A stretch of DNA of 64,000 bases from CAZYVU01 sp964651435 (GTDB lineage: Bacteria > Desulfobacterota > Syntrophorhabdia > Syntrophorhabdales > CAYQXL01), in the NCBI GenBank assembly GCA_964651435.1, contig CAZYVU010000014.1, positions 11,154 to 75,153 on the forward strand, written 5' to 3'. This document shows positions 8,164 to 16,462 of this stretch, one piece after another; position 1 is the first letter of the stretch; each line of letters opens with the position of its first letter. The position numbers and the translations under genes were made by a program. The notes beneath the pieces were generated by a model that was not told the origin of the DNA, did no database searches, and worked only from the letters and a program-made list of their open reading frames with translations.

Positions 8164-8838
8164 CTATCCTCCCCGGACCAGCTCGCCGTCGGCGAGACGG
8201 AGCACCCTTCCGGCGTAATGGGCATAGTCGGCGCTGTGGGTAACCATGACGACGGTAGCCCCCTCGCCGTTGAGACCGGACAGGAGCTTCATGACCTCAA
8301 CGCCGTTCTTTGAATCGAGGTTGCCCGTCGGTTCGTCGGCCAGGATAATGGCGGGCCGGTTCACGATGGCCCTGGCAATGGCCACCCGCTCCTGCTCTCC
8401 GCCCGATATCTGGTTCGGAAGCCTGTCGGCCTTCGTTAGGAGCCCAACCCTGGATAAGGCGTTTTCGGCCATGGCCCGTTTCCTTTTTCTCGACGTCCTG
8501 AGTGTAGCCAGTGGAAGCATGGTATTTTCGGCCAGCGTCAGGTAGGGGATGAGGTGAAAGCTTTGAAACACGAAGCCCATGGACGTACGCCTCAGGTCTG
8601 CCTGCTCGTCGATGCCCAGGGCATAGACGTCCGTGTCACCCACGAGAAGGCGGCCCCGCGTCGGCTTGTTGAGAGCCCCGACGATGGACAGGACCGTCGA
8701 CTTTCCTGAGCCCGATTCGCCCATGATGGCCACAAATTCACCGCCGGCGATGGTGAAGGAAATATTGTTCACGGCGGTAACGGCCGTTTCGCCCTTGCCG
8801 TACTCCTTGGAGAGGTTTTCAGCAATGATAGTTCTCAT
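8164..8838 (-). CDS. ABC transporter ATP-binding protein, LolD/MacB type
   Basis: The 224-residue ATPase has Walker A GESGSGKST, Q-loop FVFQSFHLIPYLT, signature QISGGEQERVAIARA and Walker B IILADEPTGNLDS. The EPTGNLDS form is typical of the LolD/MacB/FtsE group that works with FtsX-type permeases. It ends a three-gene operon, 9 bases after the permease gene. The context with DUF2318 suggests iron-related or periplasmic redox transport rather than lipoprotein release. Confidence 0.9.
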   Translation of the reverse strand: MRTIIAENLSKEYGKGETAVTAVNNISFTIAGGEFVAIMGESGSGKSTVLSIVGALNKPTRGRLLVGDTDVYALGIDEQADLRRTSMGFVFQSFHLIPYLTLAENTMLPLATLRTSRKRKRAMAENALSRVGLLTKADRLPNQISGGEQERVAIARAIVNRPAIILADEPTGNLDSKNGVEVMKLLSGLNGEGATVVMVTHSADYAHYAGRVLRLADGELVRGG

Positions 8839-8847
8839 CGTTTCCTC

Positions 8848-10005
8848 CTACAGCGCCCTTAGGGCTTCGTTGGGGTCAAGACGGGAAGCGAGCATGGCCG
8901 GATAGGCGCTCGACAGGAGGCCGAGAACCAGCGAAAGGGCCAGGGCAACCCCCGCCAGGACAGGGTCGAACGGCACCATCACCTGTTCGCTCGTTGTCAT
9001 GAAGGGTGCAAGGCCTTTTGTGGCGAGAAAGCCAAAGGCGTAGCCCAGAAAGCCGGCAAGGAAGGATACGATGAAGGCCTCGATGAGGACGATCCTGATA
9101 ACGTCTTTACGCCGAAAGCCCATGGCCCTGAATATGCCGATCTCGACGGTTCGCTCCCGAATGCTGCCCGTCATCGTCACGAGGACCATAAGGCCGCCGA
9201 CAAAAAGGACGAGGGCAGATATACCGTATGAGAACTTTTCAAATTGACCCAACGTTTCCATGCGGCCCCTGACAACCTGCTGAATGGCCATGACGTCGGC
9301 GCCGGGAAGGACCCCTGAGATCTGCTCGACCATCTCAGGTATGGGGCAGCCCGTGCAGAGGGCCGCCACCTCCGCCATGGATACGAGGCCCGCCTTCTTC
9401 AGGATTGTTTGGGCCAGCGCGAGCGGGACGAAGATGAGTCCGTCGTCCTGTGACCCCGTCTTCTCCAGCACGGCCGTAACCGGTACGGTCCGGCCGTTGA
9501 CGACGGCCTCTCCGCCCGTTTGAAGGCCCATGACGCGGGCCGCCTCACTACCTGCCACAAGGCCGTCGCCTGTCGGCAGCGCGCCCCGGAAGGACCACCA
9601 GGGGCGGAGGACGTTCATTGCCTGGAAATCGACGCCGGCAAGCAAGACCTTGTTGCTTCCGACGGTCACGGCGCCGAGGAGCATGGGGCCGACGGCCGCC
9701 ACGTTGCCCGCGTTCTTTATATCCCTGATCTTATCGAGCTGCCCTTCCCTGATTTCCTTCATGTCAAAAGAAACACCGCCCAGCGAGAGCCCTCCGTAGG
9801 AAAGGGACAGGTTCTCTGTTTTCGGGGTGATAAGGATGTTGGCACCGTACATCTCCAGCTTGTGGTTGATGTCGTGCTTCAAGGTTCTAACCAAACTCAC
9901 GAGGGCAACGGCCGTTGCCACACCGACGACAAGCCCCGTAAGCACGAAAAGGGTCTTTGCCTTCCGCCGCCTTAGGTTCCCGATGGCAATGTCTCGGAGC
10001 CTCAT
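8848..10005 (-). CDS. ABC transporter permease, MacB/FtsX type
   Basis: The 385-residue protein has an N-terminal helix (KTLFVLTGLVVGVATAVALV), a large periplasmic domain of about 220 residues, and three C-terminal helices containing the FtsX signature RERTVEIGIFRAMGFRRKDV and ending DPNEALRAL. The periplasmic domain carries CTGCPIP, a pair of cysteines that could be redox-active or metal-binding. Its start overlaps the stop of the DUF2318 gene by four bases, so the two are translationally coupled. Confidence 0.88.
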   Translation of the reverse strand: MRLRDIAIGNLRRRKAKTLFVLTGLVVGVATAVALVSLVRTLKHDINHKLEMYGANILITPKTENLSLSYGGLSLGGVSFDMKEIREGQLDKIRDIKNAGNVAAVGPMLLGAVTVGSNKVLLAGVDFQAMNVLRPWWSFRGALPTGDGLVAGSEAARVMGLQTGGEAVVNGRTVPVTAVLEKTGSQDDGLIFVPLALAQTILKKAGLVSMAEVAALCTGCPIPEMVEQISGVLPGADVMAIQQVVRGRMETLGQFEKFSYGISALVLFVGGLMVLVTMTGSIRERTVEIGIFRAMGFRRKDVIRIVLIEAFIVSFLAGFLGYAFGFLATKGLAPFMTTSEQVMVPFDPVLAGVALALSLVLGLLSSAYPAMLASRLDPNEALRAL

Positions 10006-10460
10006 CGTTTCACCCCCCTAAAGTCAAAATACTTCCTTCCCTTAACGATGTCATCCGCCTCAATAATCACCTTGTCCGCCTCCATCCGCCGCGTCAGCGC
10101 TGCGGGGTTGCATCCCCCCGTCACGTCGTTGATGCGCGTTGACGCAAACTGGCGGCCGCAGTTCCGACAAACCATGAAATTGCCCTTCTGTTCATACCCC
10201 TTTCCGGCGGGCCAGCAGACATCGCAGGCGTCGAATGCCGCCCGGACTACGCCGTCGGAACTCTTAAGAATGAAATATTTCACGGTCATACCGTCTGGTG
10301 TCCTGTATTCGAAAAACGCGGCCTTGCCGTCGGCGAACCGGCTCACCGGATAGGAGATCTCTTTAGCCTCCGCCCCGGGGAACATCGAGGTCGATACCCC
10401 CGGAAGCACAGCTCCAAACAGCACAACGATTATACATACTCTTAGTAAACGGTTTCCCAT
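10002..10460 (-). CDS. DUF2318 periplasmic cysteine-rich protein
   Basis: The 152-residue product has a signal peptide (LLRVCIIVVLFGAVLPGVST), then the DUF2318 motifs FDACDVCWPAGKGYEQ, MVCRNCGRQF and GGCNP: five cysteines in three clusters that probably bind a metal or cluster. In Campylobacter the P19 iron locus, as I recall it, has a DUF2318-type protein encoded beside FtsX-type permeases and an ATPase; the same order is seen here, although P19 and FTR1 are absent from this window. The ATG at 10460 is used rather than the adjacent one because of its spacing from GGGAGG. Confidence 0.85.
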   Translation of the reverse strand: MGNRLLRVCIIVVLFGAVLPGVSTSMFPGAEAKEISYPVSRFADGKAAFFEYRTPDGMTVKYFILKSSDGVVRAAFDACDVCWPAGKGYEQKGNFMVCRNCGRQFASTRINDVTGGCNPAALTRRMEADKVIIEADDIVKGRKYFDFRGVKR

Positions 10461-10558
10461 CATTACCTCCCGTAATGTCCTTACCGGCACAGGCCAACGG
10501 CCCGAACAACCCGGCGACAGCAGAGAAACATAGCGCAATCAGAGGAGTGTAACGATGA

Positions 10559-10975
10559 TTAGCAGAGGATGTTGAGGTTGAGGAGATAGCGTGGACCTGA
10601 AGGCCCCCGCGCGAGGGTCCAGGCGGGAGAATCGCCCTCGATGAGACCCGGCACATGCGTGTCTCCAGATGAAACTGCCATCGCACCATCCGGGGACTGA
10701 CGCTCCTGTCGAACCTCGGGAAGGGCACTGACGCCGCCTTCTTCCAAAGGCGGTCCTCCCTGCCTCACGTGACAACCGCATTGGCCGGCCCCTCCGCAAC
10801 AGCAGCCACGCCCCTCCTCCGCACCCATCCCGCCGGACCGCGCATCCGCGCCCGGGCACGGGTCGTATTGTAGCAACAGGGTTGGACCGAGAGCGGGAAG
10901 GCCGGCCAGGATGGCCAGAACAACAACCGCCACCTTGACGAAAAAGGCAGACCTCTTTGTTGTGTGAATGATCAT
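10559..10975 (-). CDS. Small cysteine-rich exported or membrane-anchored protein, hypothetical
   Basis: I do not recognise this 138-residue product. It begins with a signal-anchor-like helix (VKVAVVVLAILAGLPALGPTLL), followed by a cysteine cluster CCCGGAGQCGCH near residues 58-69, a low-complexity charged middle and a C-terminus YLLNLNILC. The cluster suggests metal binding. It lies 98 bases upstream of the DUF2318 gene on the same strand, so it may belong to that system. No strong ribosome site is visible, and an overlapping alternative frame exists, so this call is tentative. Confidence 0.5.
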   Translation of the reverse strand: MIIHTTKRSAFFVKVAVVVLAILAGLPALGPTLLLQYDPCPGADARSGGMGAEEGRGCCCGGAGQCGCHVRQGGPPLEEGGVSALPEVRQERQSPDGAMAVSSGDTHVPGLIEGDSPAWTLARGPSGPRYLLNLNILC

Positions 10976-11047
10976 AACCGTGGCCTATCTAATAGTACCA
11001 AAACTGTCCTATGTCAAGCCGTCGGGCACAAAGCCCTGTCATTCCCG

Positions 11048-11590
11048 CTACTGATGGGTCTTTACGAGCCGCGTGGGGTCATAGCCCTGCGCCTTCAGAC
11101 GCTCCAGAATGCCGTTGTATGTACTTTCGTCCATGCGCGGTGCCCTGCTCAGCACCCAGAGGTACTCTCGGCTTGGGTGGCCGACAACGGCGTAGTCATA
11201 GTCCGGGCCAAGATCGATAATCCAATAGTCGCCGTAAAAGGGCCAGAAAAAGGTGACTTTGAGCTTGGCGTTGGTCTCGGCATCAACCACCTTGGCCGTT
11301 CCCTTCGCAACCGTCAGCTCCCCGTCGAGGCCGCCACGCCGACACTCGTTGACAACGGAGACCGAGCCGTCTTCCCTCGCCGTGTAGGTTGCCTTGGTAG
11401 CCGCACAGCCCCGCTGGAAGCTGGTTGGGTACAGGGCAATCTCGTACCAGGTCCCCATGTAGCGACTAAGATCCACCTTCTGCACCGTTTGCAGCGGCGG
11501 GCCCTGGTCCCTCGACCCCATAGCCCACCCGGTCAGGGGAGCAACAACCAGTGTCACAGCTACTACAGCTAAAGACGCGAAACGCACCAT
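11048..11590 (-). CDS. blc: Bacterial lipocalin (Blc family)
   Basis: The 180-residue protein has a signal peptide (VRFASLAVVAVTLVVAPLTG) and the lipocalin fingerprint RYMGTWYEIALYPTSFQRGC, followed by the second motif YWIIDLGPDYDYAVVGHPSR and a C-terminal YDPTRLVKTHQ helix. The usual lipobox Cys of E. coli Blc is not evident, so it may be soluble or anchored by its uncut helix. Blc proteins bind lysophospholipid or fatty acids in the periplasm during envelope stress. The ATG at 11590 follows a perfect AGGAGG. Confidence 0.9.
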   Translation of the reverse strand: MVRFASLAVVAVTLVVAPLTGWAMGSRDQGPPLQTVQKVDLSRYMGTWYEIALYPTSFQRGCAATKATYTAREDGSVSVVNECRRGGLDGELTVAKGTAKVVDAETNAKLKVTFFWPFYGDYWIIDLGPDYDYAVVGHPSREYLWVLSRAPRMDESTYNGILERLKAQGYDPTRLVKTHQ

Positions 11591-11746
11591 TTTAACCTCC
11601 TGCGCAAAGACCTTGACCATCATTATAGGCACCGCCATCTTCCCGCGCAAGCCCCTTCTCGTGCCGGGCAATTTGCAGATAGCGACGGGCCATGATAAAA
11701 CTTGGGGTGTGCGAGTGTCGTTCATATCCCTTGGGCGGAGGTTAAT

Positions 11747-12436
11747 GTGGAGCCGATCATACGGGTTGTAGACCTCTGGAAGCAGTACGGGGGCGACGGC
11801 CAGAGCGGCATGGCGTTGAGGGGTACCAACCTGGCCGTCTTTCCCGGTCAGGTTGTCGTCCTCTTCGGCAAGAGCGGCTCCGGAAAGACAACACTTCTCA
11901 ACCTTTTGACGGGGCTTGACAAGCCCACAAGGGGTTCCGTTGAAATCGAGGGGAAGAACCTGGAGGAGCTCGGAGAGGCAGGCAGAACGGAGCTGAGGCG
12001 GAACCGCGTCGGCTTCGTGTTTCAGTTCTTCAACCTATTGCCCACGCTGACGGCTTTCGAAAACGTCTCGTTGTCCCTTGAGCTTGCGGGGCGACCCGAC
12101 AACGCCTCCGTTGCCGAGGCCCTTCGGGCGGTGGGCCTGGCCGACAAAGAACACCGGTATCCCCATGCCCTCTCGGGCGGCGAGCAGCAACGGGTGGCTA
12201 TAGCGCGGGCCTTCGTAAAGAAGCCCTCCATTATTCTGGCTGACGAACCGACGGGCAACCTCGATTCTGCAACTGGGAACAGGATCCTTGACCTCCTCGT
12301 CGAGAGGTGCAAAGAGGTCAACACCACTCTCATTATGGTGAGCCACGCCCTCACGACGTGCCGGTATGCCGACCGCGTGTTCAGAATGGTCGATGGCGCC
12401 CTCGTTGAGGAGACCTGCGAGAATCTTCGATCGTGA
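11747..12436 (+). CDS. ABC transporter ATP-binding protein, AttE/LolD-like
   Basis: The 229-residue ATPase has Walker A FGKSGSGKTT, signature ALSGGEQQRVAIARA and Walker B IILADEPTGNLDS. The GTG start at 11747 is used because GGAGG lies 5 bases before it; an ATG two bases earlier is out of frame. Its stop overlaps the permease start by four bases (GTGA), so translation is coupled. With the permease and the AttH-like protein it forms a system of the AttEFGH kind. Confidence 0.9.
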   Translation: MEPIIRVVDLWKQYGGDGQSGMALRGTNLAVFPGQVVVLFGKSGSGKTTLLNLLTGLDKPTRGSVEIEGKNLEELGEAGRTELRRNRVGFVFQFFNLLPTLTAFENVSLSLELAGRPDNASVAEALRAVGLADKEHRYPHALSGGEQQRVAIARAFVKKPSIILADEPTGNLDSATGNRILDLLVERCKEVNTTLIMVSHALTTCRYADRVFRMVDGALVEETCENLRS

Positions 12437-14922
12437 AAAGCGTCATCAAAGCCTTTTTGCGCTACCTGTTGCGCCGCCGGAGCCTCACACTCCTGCAGCT
12501 TCTCGGGATCGCATTGGGCGTGGCTGCCGTCATCGGCATGACCCTGTCGGCGCGCTCGGCACTCTCCAGCTTCAGCCAGGCCGTAGAGTTCCTGCGAGGC
12601 CAGGCGACGCATCTTCTCGAACGGCCGGCGGGCCCCATTGAAGAATCGGTCATTACGGATCTCATCGACGACGGCACGGTAGAACACTTTGCCCCCGTTA
12701 TCGACAGGAAGGTACGCCTTCCCAACGGACAGCTTGTCCGCCTGCTGGGCGTAGATCCCTTTCTCGACCGAGAGATACGGCCCGAGCTCTCCCGGTTACG
12801 CGTTTCCACCGACCAGCAGGCAGCCACAGGCCTCTTTCTTTCCCTGCTCTTAGACAATGATGCAGTGCTCGTTGACAACAGCCTCTCGGAGCAACTGGGT
12901 CTGGCGGCAGGCGACAAGCTGACGACATCAAAAGGAACGTTTCGTATCATAGCCACCCTTCCAAACCCGTCCGGCGAGCCCCTTATAGTAATGGACATAT
13001 CACACGCGCAGGCACTCTTCGATCTCCGGGGCAACGTCGACAGAATTGACCTGATCGTCGCAAACGACCAGGCTTTCCGGGCCCGATGGGACAAGGGCTT
13101 TCGGGTGGAGTCGAACCGCCAGCGTCGGGAGACCCTGACGGCACTCCTTCAGGCCTTCAAGCTCAATCTCCAGGCCCTCTCCCTGCTCGCCCTCTTTGTC
13201 GGCGTTTTCCTTGTTTACAACACGTCCATGTTTACCGTCGTAAGCCGCCGAAAGGACGCAGGGATTCTTCGCAGCCTCGGGGCGCGGCGGAGCGAAATTC
13301 TTGCAGCCTTCCTCGCGGAAATCCTCATTTTGGGGACCATCGGAGGCGCCCTGGGCGGCCTCTTCGGCTACGGACTGAGCCTCCTTCTGACCGGCCTCGT
13401 GGGGGACACCATTAGCACTCTATACTTTTTCTTAAAGCCGGCACCCCTGCCGTGGTCATGGGTTAACGTTGCTCTGGGCATCGCACTCGGGTGCGGCGCC
13501 GGCGTTCTCGGGAGCATGGAGTCACTGGTCGAACTCCTTCGCGCCGAGCCCGTCAAGGCCTTAAGGGGCCGGACCGTGCCGGCTCAAGGAACCTCGCGGA
13601 CCAAGCAGTGCGGCGTCGCCGGATTTGCCGTCATGCTCCTTGGCCTGGCGCTTCTGGTCCTCCCGGAGACACACGTCTACGTCGGCTTCGCCGGGGCATT
13701 CATTTTTCTGCTCGGGGCAAGCCTAACAGCAGGCCTTGTGATTCTGTGCGGCACCCCCCTGCTCAAAAGGCTCTTCGGTAGTCTTGCCGGCGTTGCGGGG
13801 CGTGTCGCCGCCGTCAGCATCAAACAGAACATGGGTCGCACCGGCGTTGCCGTCGCGGCCTTCATGGTCGCACTTTCCATGTCCATTGGACTCGGCTCTA
13901 TGATCGACAGCTTCCGCCATTCCCTTGTATGGTGGATGAGCAGCCAGCTTCGCGGCGACCTCTACATTTCAACGAAGGGCGATGTGGAGGTGCCCGAGGC
14001 ATTTTACGAGGAATTGAAACGCCTGCCCGGGATCGGCGGCGTCGATCCCTATCGGAATGTTCAGATCACATTCCGCGACGCCCCTGTCTACCTTACCGCC
14101 ATAAGCGCCGACGTTCTCCAGAAGTACGGCCGCTTTGGCTGGGTAAGCGGCGGCCCAGATACGTGGAACGACGTTAAAAAGGGTGCCGTCATGGTATCCG
14201 AAAGCTTCGCACGAAAATTCGCCATCCGAAAGGGTGCAACGATTGAACTGGAAGGCGCGGCCGGTACCGTGCAACTCTCTGTTGCCGGTGTATTCTACGA
14301 CTACACAACGGAGCACGGCCTCATCATGATGGACCGCCGGATCTACATCAACATCTTCCAGGACCGGGCTATCAACAGCCTTGGGGTCTTTACCGATCCG
14401 GACAACCCCGCGCGGCAGCAAGGGCTCGACGAGGTGCGCCGGCGCTCGGAGGCCTTAAATCTCCCTGTTGTAACAAGGGACCAGCTTTACGGGAACGTCC
14501 TCGCCGTCTTTGACAACACCTTCGCCGTCACGAGGTCCATGCGTATCCTAGCCACAATTATTGCATTTTTTGGCATTACCGGGGCACTCATGACCCTCTA
14601 CGTGGAGCGCCAGCGGGAGTTCGGCATACTGCGGGCACTCGGATTTTCAACGGCACAGATCGGCAAAATGACGGTTCTCGAGGGCCTCGGGATGGGCATC
14701 ATGGCCTATTGCATGAGCATGGCAGTGGGAACGGCGCTGGCTCTCATTCTCATAAAGGTGATCAACCTGAAGAGTTTCAACTGGACCATCTTCTACCATC
14801 CCACCATCGGCCCCTATGCCGTAGCCGCCCTGACAGCCCTTCTTGCCAGCGCGGCTGCATCCGCCTATCCGCTCTGGAAGGTCTACAGGAACTATCCCCA
14901 GATGCAAATACGGGAGGAGTGA
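12433..14922 (+). CDS. ABC transporter permease, double FtsX domain
   Basis: This 829-residue protein carries two FtsX-type permease halves. The first has an N-terminal helix, a periplasmic domain and helices with SRRKDAGILRSLGARRSEIL. The second begins near residue 460 with SIKQNMGRTGVAVAAFMVAL, has another periplasmic domain and ends with ERQREFGILRALGFSTAQIG helices. It therefore equals AttF plus AttG in one chain, so one copy could pair with an ATPase dimer. It starts at a GTG overlapping the ATPase stop. Its last bases run into the repeat that breaks the assembly, but the stop codon is intact. Confidence 0.9.
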   Translation: MKSVIKAFLRYLLRRRSLTLLQLLGIALGVAAVIGMTLSARSALSSFSQAVEFLRGQATHLLERPAGPIEESVITDLIDDGTVEHFAPVIDRKVRLPNGQLVRLLGVDPFLDREIRPELSRLRVSTDQQAATGLFLSLLLDNDAVLVDNSLSEQLGLAAGDKLTTSKGTFRIIATLPNPSGEPLIVMDISHAQALFDLRGNVDRIDLIVANDQAFRARWDKGFRVESNRQRRETLTALLQAFKLNLQALSLLALFVGVFLVYNTSMFTVVSRRKDAGILRSLGARRSEILAAFLAEILILGTIGGALGGLFGYGLSLLLTGLVGDTISTLYFFLKPAPLPWSWVNVALGIALGCGAGVLGSMESLVELLRAEPVKALRGRTVPAQGTSRTKQCGVAGFAVMLLGLALLVLPETHVYVGFAGAFIFLLGASLTAGLVILCGTPLLKRLFGSLAGVAGRVAAVSIKQNMGRTGVAVAAFMVALSMSIGLGSMIDSFRHSLVWWMSSQLRGDLYISTKGDVEVPEAFYEELKRLPGIGGVDPYRNVQITFRDAPVYLTAISADVLQKYGRFGWVSGGPDTWNDVKKGAVMVSESFARKFAIRKGATIELEGAAGTVQLSVAGVFYDYTTEHGLIMMDRRIYINIFQDRAINSLGVFTDPDNPARQQGLDEVRRRSEALNLPVVTRDQLYGNVLAVFDNTFAVTRSMRILATIIAFFGITGALMTLYVERQREFGILRALGFSTAQIGKMTVLEGLGMGIMAYCMSMAVGTALALILIKVINLKSFNWTIFYHPTIGPYAVAALTALLASAAASAYPLWKVYRNYPQMQIREE

Positions 14923-15129
14923 TTGCAAAACGGAGAAGCGGAGAGTGGGGGAGAGGGGAGAATAGTTCGGAGTTNNNNNNNNNNNNNNNNNNNNNNNNNN
15001 NNNNNNNNNNNNNNNNNNNNNNNNNNNNNNNNNNNNNNNNNNNNNNNNNNNNNNNNNNNNNNNNNNNNNNNNNNTGATTGCAAAACGGAGAAGCGGAGAG
15101 TGGGGGAGAGGGGAGAATAGTTCGGAGTT
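14920..15129 (+). other. Assembly gap with identical 55-base flanks
   Basis: Bases 14975-15074 are 100 Ns. The 55 bases before the gap (14920-14974) are identical to the 55 bases after it (15075-15129). An overlap of exactly 55 at two contig ends is what a de Bruijn assembler using k=55 leaves at an unresolved repeat. The N length is therefore probably a placeholder and the true sequence may contain only one copy, or more repeat units. The permease stop codon lies in the first copy. Confidence 0.85.
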
Positions 15130-15212
15130 CGGAGTTGGGAGTTCGGAGTGGAGAACTTGGAGTTGGGGGGAAAGGGAGAAGTGGAGAGGGGAGAATAGTT
15201 CGGAGTTCGGAG
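15121..15212 (+). repeat. Heptanucleotide tandem array (TTCGGAG type)
   Basis: Units of TTCGGAG run at 15121-15127 and 15128-15134, a variant at 15135-15141 and another exact unit at 15142-15148. After a purine-rich spacer two more exact units lie at 15199-15212. The same unit begins just before the gap at 14966. The array fills the intergenic space between the permease and the AttH-like gene. Confidence 0.8.
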
Positions 15213-15265
15213 TTGTGTTGAGGCATTATTCATGAAGGCTTGAGTTAGGGCGTGGAGGGGATCAT

Positions 15266-16462
15266 ATGAATCGGCTGAAAAAGAGTGATGTGGCAAAACT
15301 CTTTCTATCGTTGGCTGCATTTTTCTATCTTCTTTTCCCTCCATCTCTTCTTCCCAATCCGTCTTCTTTCTCCGAACTCCGAACTCTCTGCTCCGAACTG
15401 CTCCACCCAGTAGCCCAGGCAGCCGATGACACATGGAGCCAGGCCCTTGGTCCCTGGCAGTGGTCTTTTCCGCGAGACCACGGGAGCCACCCCCAGTACA
15501 GGACCGAGTGGTGGTACTTCACCGGAAACCTTACCGATGCCGCCGGGCACGCCTTCGGCTATCAGCTAACATTTTTTCGCCAGGGGCTCAGGCGGTCGCG
15601 GCAGGGGCAAGGATCCTGGTCCGTCACGGACGTTTACCTTGCCCACTTTGCCATAACGGATGAGGCAAGGGGGAGGTTTTTTCATATCGATAAGGCATCA
15701 CGCAGAGGGCCGGGCCTCGCCGGGGCCGCTGAAGGGGCGATGGACGTACACCTTCTAAACTGGTCAGCCCGGATGGAGGGAAAAAGGATACGCCTGAAGG
15801 CCACCCACAAGGAGATGGAGCTCTCCCTGACCCTCGTACCGGGAAAACCTCTTGTCCTCCATGGCGAGAACGGCTTGAGCCGAAAGGGCCCCAAGCCGGG
15901 GCAGGCATCGTATTACTACTCGTTCACGGAACTGCTTTCCGAGGGAAAGCTGAAAGTGCCCGGCCTTCCCAAACCGTTGACGGTAAAGGGCGTGAGCTGG
16001 TTTGACCAGGAATTCGGTTCCAACCAGCTTTCGGCGGATCAGGTCGGATGGGATTGGTTTGGCCTCCACCTTTCCGACGGGAGAGACCTGATGATCTATT
16101 TCCTGCGGAAAGAGGATGGCACCTTAGAAGCCACCTCTTCGGGCACCCTTGTGGAAAAAGACGGCCGGCCATATCATCTGAACCTTTCCAGCCTCCGGGT
16201 GACTGTCCAGGAACAGTGGAAAAGTCCGAGAACGAATGCCTTTTACCCTTCGAAATGGCGCATCGAGATCCCTTCGGCACAGATTGACTTCGTGCTCGCA
16301 CCAGTTGTGCCCGATCAGGAGCTGATAACGGCGGCATCGACGGGCATTACCTACTGGGAGGGTGCGGTGAAGGGGACCGGAACGTCTAAGGGCAAGTCCG
16401 TGTCCGTGTACGGCTACAGTGAGCTTACGGGGTATGCGGGAAGTCTCGGAGGGGTCTTTTAG
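15266..16462 (+). CDS. AttH / carotenoid 1,2-hydratase-like secreted lipocalin-type protein
   Basis: The 398-residue protein has an N-terminal hydrophobic segment and a likely cut at VAQA-ADDT (near residue 53). The mature part begins with the AttH/CrtC signature FPRDHGSHPQYRTEWWYFTG and TFFRQGL, followed by a second half with GVSWFDQEFGSNQL and WDWFGLHL. The two halves form a paired lipocalin-like barrel. Family members act on or bind hydrophobic molecules and are often encoded with FtsX-type exporters, as here. The signal region is unusually long; DNA at 15370-15397 that codes for part of it is four heptamer units in the inverse orientation to the upstream array. Confidence 0.85.
   Translation: MNRLKKSDVAKLFLSLAAFFYLLFPPSLLPNPSSFSELRTLCSELLHPVAQAADDTWSQALGPWQWSFPRDHGSHPQYRTEWWYFTGNLTDAAGHAFGYQLTFFRQGLRRSRQGQGSWSVTDVYLAHFAITDEARGRFFHIDKASRRGPGLAGAAEGAMDVHLLNWSARMEGKRIRLKATHKEMELSLTLVPGKPLVLHGENGLSRKGPKPGQASYYYSFTELLSEGKLKVPGLPKPLTVKGVSWFDQEFGSNQLSADQVGWDWFGLHLSDGRDLMIYFLRKEDGTLEATSSGTLVEKDGRPYHLNLSSLRVTVQEQWKSPRTNAFYPSKWRIEIPSAQIDFVLAPVVPDQELITAASTGITYWEGAVKGTGTSKGKSVSVYGYSELTGYAGSLGGVF
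15370..15397 (-). repeat. Inverted heptamer units inside a coding region
   Basis: Four 7-base units in one phase (CTCCGAA three times plus CTCTCTG) are the reverse complement of the TTCGGAG array at 15121-15212. They encode the ELRTLCSEL stretch between the hydrophobic core and the predicted signal-peptidase site of the AttH-like protein. The two arrays could pair to form a large hairpin in the transcript. Confidence 0.75.

Noticed and set aside
10539..10859. Alternative minus-strand frame overlapping the Cys-rich small protein
   Set aside because: It is Arg/Ser/Gly-rich without a signal or conserved pattern; the other frame has a clear N-terminal hydrophobic helix.
14975..15074. Reading frames crossing the N run
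   Set aside because: They consist of unknown residues and flanking repeat and carry no information.
15121..15212. CRISPR array at the TTCGGAG repeats
   Set aside because: Units are 7 bases and abut each other; there are no spacers of 25-40 bases and no cas genes.
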